From: Bacillota bacterium
GTDB taxonomy: Bacteria; Bacillota; Clostridia; Lachnospirales; Lachnospiraceae
Length of the DNA: 8,083 nucleotides
Direction: 5' to 3'
Assembly (NCBI GenBank): GCA_023425485.1
Contig: JAFACO010000261.1
Coordinates: 1-8,083 of the forward strand
The notes beneath the pieces were generated by a model that searched no databases, was not told the origin of the DNA, and worked only from the letters and a program-made list of their open reading frames with translations. Positions 1-5,885 of the stretch are shown here, one piece after another. Every line of letters begins with the position of its first letter. The first letter of the stretch is position 1. The position numbers and the translations under genes were made by a program.

Positions 1-128
1 CAACTGCGGTATATAGAAAGGCTTTCAGTGGGTATGATATCGGAATGGCAGCTACAATAGGAACCTTATGGGCTGTTTTCCTGGCTGTCTTCAGCTTTTT
101 CTACACTAGAAATGCAGGAAAGAAATAG
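1..128 (+). CDS. Carbohydrate ABC transporter permease, MalF-like (3' end only)
   Basis: This is the C-terminal 41 residues of an integral membrane permease; the rest lies left of the window. The frame is open from base 3 to the TAG at 126-128. It encodes a short polar stretch (AVYRKAFSGYDIGMAA), then one hydrophobic helix (roughly TLWAVFLAVFSFFY) and a short basic tail ending AGKK. The Y-x-x-A-F-x-x-x-x-x-G-x-A-A pattern before the last helix is typical of the C-terminus of MalF/UgpA-type (CUT1) permeases, which pair with a MalG-type partner to form the membrane channel for an oligosaccharide or other carbohydrate. The MalG-type gene follows 11 nt downstream, with its ribosome binding site overlapping this stop codon, so the two are surely co-transcribed. 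The family call rests on a short fragment plus context. Confidence 0.85.
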   Translation, partial: TAVYRKAFSGYDIGMAATIGTLWAVFLAVFSFFYTRNAGKK

Positions 129-139
129 GAGGGAACAAG

Positions 140-970
140 ATGTTTATTAAAACCAGAGGGTTTAAGTTATTTATAGCAATAGCGTCAATTATCGTAGGAG
201 GTTTTGTATTATTCCCCTTGTTTTGGCTGATTAACACAGCTTTAAAGCCATCAGAAGAAACATTTAGTTTAACCCTGTTTTTATCAAATTTTACACCGGA
301 GCATGTAATAGCCGTACTGAAGTCACCGGATATAATGCTATATCTAAGAAACAGTCTGCTAGTATCGTTTGCTAGTTCCATTATAGGTACCTTGGTAGCA
401 ATGTTTGCAGGATTTAGCTTTTCCAAATTTACATATCGCGGAAAACGTAGCTTTATGACATTAGTTATGATGGCACAGGCCTTTCCCCAGGCAATTCTGC
501 TTTTAACTTTATATGTTATGATGCAGAAGCTGCACATGGATGGCAGCTATATGGCATTAATTCTATCCTATACAGCTTTTATACTACCGGTGGGAACCTG
601 GACCCTAAAAGCATTTTTTGATCAGCTACCGGATGCATTAATTGAGTCGGCAAAAATAGACGGTGCGGGATGGCCAATCATTATTTTCAAGATTATTTTT
701 CCACTGTCGGTTTCAAGTGTAATCTCTACAGCAATCTATGCCTTTGTATGGAGCTGGAATGATTTACTGTATTCCCTGACCTTGATTACAGATGCATCCA
801 GAAGAACACTGGCACCCGGTCTGGTGATGAAGTATATGGGAGAGTTTAACAATAACTGGTCTGAAATGATGGCAGCTTCCATCATTGTATCAATTCCAGT
901 AACATTAATATTTATATTTTTACAGAGGTATTTTATCGCAGGGCTTACGTCCGGTGCGGTGAAAGAATAA
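140..970 (+). CDS. Carbohydrate ABC transporter permease, MalG-like (CUT1 family)
   Basis: This is a complete 276-residue inner-membrane permease, a normal length for MalG/UgpE-type proteins. About six hydrophobic segments are visible (near residues 9-33, 70-95, 104-128, 136-160, 182-206 and 242-262). The EAA loop that contacts the ATPase lies at residues 169-189, reading ESAKIDGAGWPIIIFKIIFP, a good match to the family pattern EAAxIDGAsxxxxFxxIxxP. The C-terminus (QRYFIAGLTSGAVKE) is the usual ending of this family. The ATG at 140 is chosen because AGGAGGG at 127-133 sits 6 nt upstream, overlapping the stop of the MalF-like gene. It forms the channel with that partner and receives substrate from the binding protein encoded next (34 nt gap). 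No ATPase is encoded here; such Firmicute transporters commonly use a shared MsmX/MsiK-type ATPase encoded elsewhere. Confidence 0.95.
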   Translation: MFIKTRGFKLFIAIASIIVGGFVLFPLFWLINTALKPSEETFSLTLFLSNFTPEHVIAVLKSPDIMLYLRNSLLVSFASSIIGTLVAMFAGFSFSKFTYRGKRSFMTLVMMAQAFPQAILLLTLYVMMQKLHMDGSYMALILSYTAFILPVGTWTLKAFFDQLPDALIESAKIDGAGWPIIIFKIIFPLSVSSVISTAIYAFVWSWNDLLYSLTLITDASRRTLAPGLVMKYMGEFNNNWSEMMAASIIVSIPVTLIFIFLQRYFIAGLTSGAVKE

Positions 971-1004
971 ATAGTACAATTAAAAATGTAAAGGAGAAGC
1001 ATTT

Positions 1005-2336
1005 ATGAAGAGGAAGGTATTGGCTTGTTGCATGGCAGCATTCATGGTATTAGGTTTAACTGCATGTGGTTCGACAGAGAAAGATTCTGCAAAGGTGGAG
1101 AATTCATCGGTTAAGACAGAGAGTGGTGACACCGAAGGAGGAGAAGACAAGGGAGAGGCTAAGAAGATAGTGTGGGCTACTTGGTCTTCACAAGAAGATA
1201 GTACAAAGGACGTCATCAGTAAAATGGCGGAAGGGTTTAATGGCAGTGGTACAACACAGGTAGAAGTAATCGGTTGGCCATGGGCAGATACCCAGCAACA
1301 GTTAATTATTCGTAATCAGGGCTCGGAAGTATTGGATGTGGCACAGGTAGACATTAATATGTTCGGTGCACTGTCGGAAATGGACATCCTAGTGGATATG
1401 AATGAATTACTAGGCGAAGATTATTTAAAGGAAAATTACGAAGCAGCTGCATTGACCGTAGGACAAAAGGATGGAAAACAACTTGGTATGCCATGGGCAA
1501 TCGCATCCATCAACATGGTATACAATCCAACGCTATTGGCAGTAGTTGGATACAATGAGGCACCAAAAACGATTGCTGAATTTGAGGACTGCATGCAAAA
1601 GCTTAGGGAGTATGATCCAGAGATTATACCATATGGTGTTTCAACAAAGGATGCTACGATGGCTACAGATTTTCAGCCATGGCTTTGGACCTTTGGTGGA
1701 CAACTTATAAATGAAGCTGGTGAAATAGCAGCAAATAGTGATGCTATGGTTCAGTGTATGGATTGGTATAAGGGATTAGTTGACAAAGGCTTTATTCAAA
1801 TGAATATTGCTCGTTCCGATGCTAGGACACTTTTCGCACAGGGAAAAATGGCATTTTATGATGACGCCATTGCAAGTAATGGTGTAGCAGTAAGCAATGG
1901 AGTAGATGCGGACAATCTAGATCAGTATATTAAAACTATGGCACGTCCAGTTCTTAAAGAAGGTGATCAGCAGCAGGTATCTATGTGGGGACATCTGTTG
2001 GTAGTATTTAAAAAATCCAAGGCACAGGCTGAAGCAGGAGAGTTTATTAAATATTTAGTGAGCGAAGAGGTAGGGTTAGACTATTTGGAAAGCAACGGTA
2101 TGCCTCCAGTACTTAAGTCAGCACTAGAAAGTGATGAAGTAAAGAATAACACTTGGGTACAGCCATGGCTGGAGCTAACCAAGGATGGAACCAGACTGGA
2201 ATTTGCAATGAAGAGCAATGGTGGAGAGCTGAACAATATTGTGGTGGAGGAACTACAGGCGGCTATGTCCGGAGCCAAAGATTCCAAAAAAGCAGCAGAG
2301 GATATGCAGCTGAGACTGGAAAGCACCTACAAATAA
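1005..2336 (+). CDS. Extracellular carbohydrate-binding lipoprotein (family 1 SBP) of the ABC transporter
   Basis: This 443-residue protein captures the carbohydrate outside the membrane and delivers it to the two permeases upstream. Residues 1-20 are a classic lipoprotein signal peptide with basic MKRK, a hydrophobic core and the lipobox LTAC, so Cys21 should be lipidated and become the mature N-terminus. Residues 22-52 are a Ser/Thr/Glu/Gly-rich flexible tether. The folded domain starts near KKIVWATWSS (53-62) and is rich in aromatics at places where CUT1 binding proteins stack sugars: GWPW at 90-93, GMPWAIASINMVYN at 161-174 and PWLWTFGG at 225-232. The ATG at 1005 follows AAGGAGA (991-997) at good spacing. 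The gene sits last in the operon, after the permeases, whereas binding-protein genes are more often first. A hairpin 33 nt after its stop probably ends the transcript. The substrate cannot be identified. Confidence 0.94.
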   Translation: MKRKVLACCMAAFMVLGLTACGSTEKDSAKVENSSVKTESGDTEGGEDKGEAKKIVWATWSSQEDSTKDVISKMAEGFNGSGTTQVEVIGWPWADTQQQLIIRNQGSEVLDVAQVDINMFGALSEMDILVDMNELLGEDYLKENYEAAALTVGQKDGKQLGMPWAIASINMVYNPTLLAVVGYNEAPKTIAEFEDCMQKLREYDPEIIPYGVSTKDATMATDFQPWLWTFGGQLINEAGEIAANSDAMVQCMDWYKGLVDKGFIQMNIARSDARTLFAQGKMAFYDDAIASNGVAVSNGVDADNLDQYIKTMARPVLKEGDQQQVSMWGHLLVVFKKSKAQAEAGEFIKYLVSEEVGLDYLESNGMPPVLKSALESDEVKNNTWVQPWLELTKDGTRLEFAMKSNGGELNNIVVEELQAAMSGAKDSKKAAEDMQLRLESTYK

Positions 2337-2338
2337 TA

Positions 2339-2368
2339 TTGATATCAACTTATCGTGTATGATATACT
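2339..2368 (+). promoter_or_regulatory. Predicted sigma-A promoter for the kinase-regulator-SBP2 unit
   Basis: TTGATA (2339-2344) and TATACT (2363-2368) are separated by 18 nt, and a TG sits one base upstream of the -10 (2360-2361), giving an extended -10. Each hexamer differs from consensus by one base. Initiation would fall near G2375, leaving a leader of about 50 nt before the kinase ATG at 2425. The -35 lies within a perfect 10-bp palindrome TTGATATCAA (2339-2348), and the -10 lies within GTAT-GAT-ATAC (2357-2367), either of which could be a protein-binding site. The call comes from reading the sequence only; no start site has been mapped. Confidence 0.6.
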
Positions 2369-2369
2369 T

Positions 2370-2406
2370 ACAATGCCATGATTCTTTGAATTGTGGCATT
2401 GTTTTA
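2370..2406 (+). terminator. Hairpin with T-run ending the transporter operon (terminator or attenuator)
   Basis: The arms 2370-2384 (ACAATGCCATGATTC) and 2388-2402 (GAATTGTGGCATTGT) pair over 15 bp, including two G-U pairs in RNA, around a TTT loop, and run into TTTTA (2402-2406). This is a plausible intrinsic terminator placed 33 nt after the SBP1 stop. The stem is not GC-rich and the T-run is short, so some read-through into the kinase gene is likely. The predicted promoter just upstream starts transcription near base 2375, inside the left arm. That RNA could form only the inner 10 bp of the stem, set back from the T-run, so it should escape termination. Confidence 0.65.
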
Positions 2407-2424
2407 TCGTTAAAGGAGGAAATC

Positions 2425-4170
2425 ATGAGCGGAATGTCATTTTCAAAAAGAATTTTTATTATAATATTGTCCGTAATTGTGTTTCCCACTTTTCTTATGT
2501 TTTATTATCTCCATTACAAGATATCATCCTTTACCTACAAAGAGATAAGCAATACGCTGGAACAGACCTTCCTTAACAGTGAAGGACAGTTATATGAGCT
2601 TCAGGAAAATATGGTAAATCTATCTCACTTTTTTTATTCCTCCTCAGATTTTCAAAATATTATGAATCAGGAGGAGGACTATTACGAGAAATACATTAAG
2701 TTTGAAGAAATTCTTAATAGTCTGGTAAACAGTAATCTGATTCAGAATGAAGGTCTCAAAATCACGTTTTTTGATCACGTGGAAAACATCTATACTAACT
2801 ATGGGGTTAATTTTCAAGACTATACTTTTTTACTGGAGGAAGACTGGGTAAAAGAAACCAGTGAAAAAAAGGGATATTTAAGCTGGAGTTTATTCCATCC
2901 CTCTATGTTTCCAGATAAACCGGATGGAAAGAATTATATATCTGTGGCTAGGAATATTGGCTGTGGGATATTGATATTGAGTATGGACTCAGATGTGCTT
3001 TTTCAGATTCTGGATAGCTATAAATATAATGAAACTGATGAAACTTTCATAATATCCGATGGAAAAAGTGTCCGAGAACAAAAAGAAGGCACTTATATAA
3101 ATGAGCTGGAATTGACGAATGATTTGTCTGGGCAAAGCGGTAATTTCAGCAAAACATACGGAGGTCACAGATATCAGGTAATATATTATACGTTATCCAC
3201 ACCTGTAACTGGTCAAATTAGGGCAGATAAGGTTGTTGCATGCATTGATTCAGAATACATTGCACAACGGCAAAGGGTGTTCTTAATTCAGACACTGTTG
3301 TTCATTGCAACGTTTGGTTTAGGATTGCTGTTGATCGTATATCTGTTTTCCGAGGCTATTGTTAAACCTATCAAACAGATGTCCCGCAAGATGTCTAATT
3401 ATACAGCTAATGAAAAGCTGGATATCAATTACCGGTATCAGGATGAGATTGGGGAGCTTTATCGCTCCTTTGGTTACATGGCAGATAATATTACGGGACT
3501 GTTTGAAAAGCTGGAGAAGGAATACCAGATAAAGGAAAGATACAGGTTTGAATCACTGCGAGCTCAAATTAATCCCCATTTTCTATTTAATACGTTAAAT
3601 AGCATTCGATGGATGGCTATTATTCGAAAGCAGGATAATATTGTAAAAAGTATTGATGATTTGACAGACATCCTGCAGTATAGTATGAATAAAGGGGAAG
3701 AGACCGTGACTTTAAAGCAAGAAATAGACAGCCTTTATACTTATATGTCGATACAAAACACCAGGTTTGGCATGAATTATCAATTGATGATAGACCTTGA
3801 TCAGACATTAATGGAGTGTGAAATGATTAAGTTCTCCATGCAGCCCATTGTAGAAAATTGTATTATCCATGGATTTAGGGACCTGCCTGACGGTCAAATT
3901 GTGGTGACTGGAAGGAGGGAAGGAGCAATTCTGCTGATACGTGTAAAAAATAATGGGAATCCCATCTCTCATGAAGCAATTAAACAGTTTGAGCAGGAGA
4001 AGCACATTGGTAGCAGGAATCACAAAAAAGTAACAGGAATTGGGGTTACCAATGTAGACGAAATAATTCGTGTGACGTATGGGGAAGAATATGGTCTCCA
4101 AATGTTTCGAGAAAATGATTGGACGATTGTAGAATACAGTTTACCATACATCATTAAGAGGGGGGAATAA
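2425..4170 (+). CDS. Sensor histidine kinase, YesM-like (HisKA_7TM-less, His_kinase/HATPase type)
   Basis: This 581-residue membrane sensor kinase phosphorylates the response regulator encoded two ORFs downstream. It has a membrane helix near residues 10-30, an extracytoplasmic sensor of about 255 residues (31-285, probably Cache-like by architecture only), a second helix near 286-308, a HAMP domain (about 309-363), a short coiled-coil (EKLEKEYQIKERYRFESLRA), then the YesM/LytS-type kinase core. The phospho-acceptor is His385 in QINPHFLFNTLN. The N box is QPIVENCIIHG (473-483) and the glycine box is GIGVTNV (538-544). The G1 box reads VKNNGNPI (507-514), with Asn509 where most GHKL kinases have Asp. 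The start at 2425 is preferred over an in-frame ATG at 2359 because AAGGAGG (2413-2419) lies 5 nt upstream; the earlier start would add 22 residues encoded across the terminator hairpin. The next small ORF begins 1 nt after the stop. Confidence 0.93.
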   Translation: MSGMSFSKRIFIIILSVIVFPTFLMFYYLHYKISSFTYKEISNTLEQTFLNSEGQLYELQENMVNLSHFFYSSSDFQNIMNQEEDYYEKYIKFEEILNSLVNSNLIQNEGLKITFFDHVENIYTNYGVNFQDYTFLLEEDWVKETSEKKGYLSWSLFHPSMFPDKPDGKNYISVARNIGCGILILSMDSDVLFQILDSYKYNETDETFIISDGKSVREQKEGTYINELELTNDLSGQSGNFSKTYGGHRYQVIYYTLSTPVTGQIRADKVVACIDSEYIAQRQRVFLIQTLLFIATFGLGLLLIVYLFSEAIVKPIKQMSRKMSNYTANEKLDINYRYQDEIGELYRSFGYMADNITGLFEKLEKEYQIKERYRFESLRAQINPHFLFNTLNSIRWMAIIRKQDNIVKSIDDLTDILQYSMNKGEETVTLKQEIDSLYTYMSIQNTRFGMNYQLMIDLDQTLMECEMIKFSMQPIVENCIIHGFRDLPDGQIVVTGRREGAILLIRVKNNGNPISHEAIKQFEQEKHIGSRNHKKVTGIGVTNVDEIIRVTYGEEYGLQMFRENDWTIVEYSLPYIIKRGE

Positions 4171-4252
4171 TGTGAAAATAAAAGGCGTTTTTCACACGGC
4201 AAAAAGCACGGAGCGTGCTTTTCGCTTAATGTTTGAGCTGCCTGAAGGCAGC
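4171..4252 (+). repeat. Three consecutive hairpins between kinase and regulator
   Basis: Hairpin A pairs TGTGAAAA (4171-4178) with TTTTCACA (4189-4196) around a 10-nt loop and includes the GTG start of the small ORF. Hairpin B pairs AAAAGCACG (4202-4210) with CGTGCTTTT (4214-4222) around GAG, extendable by three pairs (4198-4200 with 4224-4226) beyond one mismatch; its TTTT could make it a weak terminator. Hairpin C pairs GCTGCC (4237-4242) with GGCAGC (4247-4252) around TGAA and ends 2 nt before the regulator's GGAGG (4255-4259). The dense palindromes resemble either a folded mRNA controlling the downstream gene or an interspersed palindromic repeat. No second copy is in this window, so the repeat interpretation is untested. 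Confidence 0.55.
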
Positions 4253-4264
4253 GTGGAGGTTTAA
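4172..4264 (+). CDS. Small ORF (30 aa) filling the kinase-regulator junction; function unknown
   Basis: A GTG at 4172 opens a frame of 30 codons ending at TAA 4262-4264. It starts 1 nt after the kinase stop and ends 1 nt before the regulator ATG. A purine-rich AAGAGGGGGG at 4156-4165, at the end of the kinase gene, is placed as a ribosome binding site with 6 nt to the GTG. The peptide begins MKIKGVFHTAKS and contains AFRLMFELPEG; it has no signal peptide, cysteine pair or recognised domain, and is basic in its first half and acidic at its end. Three inverted repeats lie inside the frame. By my count GC is about 46%, somewhat above the neighbours. It may be a real micropeptide, a coupling leader whose translation exposes the regulator's start, or a palindromic repeat that happens to keep an open frame. 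Translation is supported by the packing and the Shine-Dalgarno-like site, but not proven. Confidence 0.5.
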   Translation: MKIKGVFHTAKSTERAFRLMFELPEGSVEV

Positions 4265-4265
4265 T

Positions 4266-5885
4266 ATGATTAAAGTTCTGATTGTGGATGATGAATTAAT
4301 TGTACGCATTGGGCTGAAGTCAATTCTGGAATGGGAAAAATACGGTTACAAAGTGATTGGAGAAGCTGCAGATGGTGGAGAAGCCATGGAGCTAATTAGA
4401 GAACGACGACCGGATATTGTAATGACGGATTTGGTCATGAGTCCTATGGACGGCTTTTGGCTGATTGCGGAGTGCAGGAAAAAGTACCCGGATATCCATC
4501 TTGTAGTATTAAGCAGTTATAATGATGGAGAAAATGTGAAAAGAGCCATGAAGCTAGGCGCAGAGGATTATCTGTTTAAGCTGAAGGTGACACAGGAAAG
4601 TGTATTGGAGTTGTTAAATGAATTATCCAGTAAGGATGGAGAAACAAAGGAAAAACGGAAAGCAGAACCATTCCATTTTCCGGCGGTACGACAACAGCTA
4701 TTATCAAGGCTTCTGGAACGCTCCTATGTAGATTTATATGATTTGGATATGGAAAGGGAGCGGCTGGGCTTACAGGTTTCTTATGTGGAACCGACTTATA
4801 TGTGGCTGGTCTGTATTGATGATTTTAAGTTGATGGAGAAAGAAGTAGAGGTAAAGGAAACTGACCTGCTCCGTTTTTCTATTATGAATATCATGCAGGA
4901 GGTTTATGCAGATAGTTTTTTGGCGGATTATTATCATTTCGAAGATGGTGTCTTAGTGTTGATAAAGAATGCTGGTATGACAATGGAGCAGATGGTGGGA
5001 GCAATTCAGGAGCATTTGGAGCTTTTAAACCGACATTTCATGACTTATCTGGGGTTGACGGCTTCCTGCGTTGTAGGCAAGGCAGATCCAAATCTGCGAG
5101 AAGCGGGGTTAATTCTAACAAGATTAAGAAAAAAACTTTCACAAAGAATTGCGAAAGGAAGATGTTATTATGTGAATTCAGTCTATCAGAATCAGACAAA
5201 ATCGCAAAAATATAGAAAGAATCAGGACTTATTAAAAGACCTGGATTTTGAAGTAGACAAGGAGTTTGATAAAGGGGAAGCACATGCACATGCAGCCCTT
5301 GAACGTTTCGTTAGATGCATTGCCGCCCTGGAACTGGAAGAAGAAAAGGATATACGCAGGGTATATTTTGATTTGTATAATGCTATCGTTAAGTATATGA
5401 AGCGTCACGGATGTTTTCAGGAAGATTTATACTCCCAGGAGGAATTAGATTTATATCAGGTACTTCTTTATGCGGATACGGCATCCAGAATAGGAGAGGC
5501 ATTTCAGGACGCACTGACAAGGCTGTTTAAGTGGTTTGCCCAAAGTGAGAGGCAACAGCCCCGGTCCGACATAGTCAAAGTAAAAGAGTATATCAAAGAA
5601 CATCTGAGTGAAGAATTGACCGTACAGACCATGGCAGATATGCTGAAAATGAACGGAAGTTATTTCTCTCATATTTTTAAGAAAGAGACCAGCTACAATT
5701 TTGTTGATTATGTGAATCGACAGAGAATTGAAAAAGCTCAAGAATTGATTAGTACATCTGATTTACACATTTATGAGATTTCTAAACGGGTAGGCATTGA
5801 AAATGCTAATTACTTTAGTATTTTATATAAAAAACTTACAGGAAGGACCCCAAATGATAAGAGAAGATGGAAAGTTGATGATTAA
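4266..5885 (+). CDS. Response regulator, YesN-like, receiver plus AraC-type DNA-binding domain
   Basis: This 539-residue cytoplasmic transcription factor is the likely partner of the kinase upstream. Residues 2-120 are a receiver: acidic pair Asp8/Asp9, phospho-acceptor Asp55 in IVMTDLVMSPMDG, Ser83/Ser84 at the switch position and conserved Lys105. Residues 121-433 form the long, poorly defined linker domain usual in this family. Residues 434-539 form an AraC/XylS domain with two helix-turn-helix units (about 451-479 and 500-529), ending in YFSILYKKLTGRTP, a slight variant of the AraC signature. The ATG at 4266 is preferred over an in-frame TTG at 4233 because GGAGG (4255-4259) lies 6 nt before it and an Asp-containing receiver starts at once (MIKVLIVDDE). 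Ser59 and Leu106 replace two prolines found in most receivers. Probable targets are the adjacent transporter operon or its own unit (inference). Confidence 0.94.
   Translation: MIKVLIVDDELIVRIGLKSILEWEKYGYKVIGEAADGGEAMELIRERRPDIVMTDLVMSPMDGFWLIAECRKKYPDIHLVVLSSYNDGENVKRAMKLGAEDYLFKLKVTQESVLELLNELSSKDGETKEKRKAEPFHFPAVRQQLLSRLLERSYVDLYDLDMERERLGLQVSYVEPTYMWLVCIDDFKLMEKEVEVKETDLLRFSIMNIMQEVYADSFLADYYHFEDGVLVLIKNAGMTMEQMVGAIQEHLELLNRHFMTYLGLTASCVVGKADPNLREAGLILTRLRKKLSQRIAKGRCYYVNSVYQNQTKSQKYRKNQDLLKDLDFEVDKEFDKGEAHAHAALERFVRCIAALELEEEKDIRRVYFDLYNAIVKYMKRHGCFQEDLYSQEELDLYQVLLYADTASRIGEAFQDALTRLFKWFAQSERQQPRSDIVKVKEYIKEHLSEELTVQTMADMLKMNGSYFSHIFKKETSYNFVDYVNRQRIEKAQELISTSDLHIYEISKRVGIENANYFSILYKKLTGRTPNDKRRWKVDD

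Noticed and set aside
106..537. Minus-strand ORF opposite the MalG-like permease
   Set aside because: It is a shadow of a well-supported membrane protein gene on the plus strand, without a ribosome binding site or recognisable domain. Other antisense and out-of-frame ORFs inside the genes were dismissed for the same reason.
2359..2424. In-frame ATG at 2359 adding 22 residues to the kinase
   Set aside because: No ribosome binding site precedes it, the extra residues are encoded by the promoter -10/terminator hairpin, and a strong AAGGAGG sits 5 nt before the ATG at 2425.
4233..4265. In-frame TTG start at 4233 extending the response regulator by 11 residues
   Set aside because: It lies just before and within hairpin C with no Shine-Dalgarno site, whereas ATG 4266 has GGAGG at 6 nt and gives the canonical receiver N-terminus.
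5797..5853. TTG start at 5797 adding 19 residues to SBP2
   Set aside because: The region is the AraC domain of the regulator read in another frame, has no ribosome binding site, and would bury the signal/anchor helix behind a long leader.
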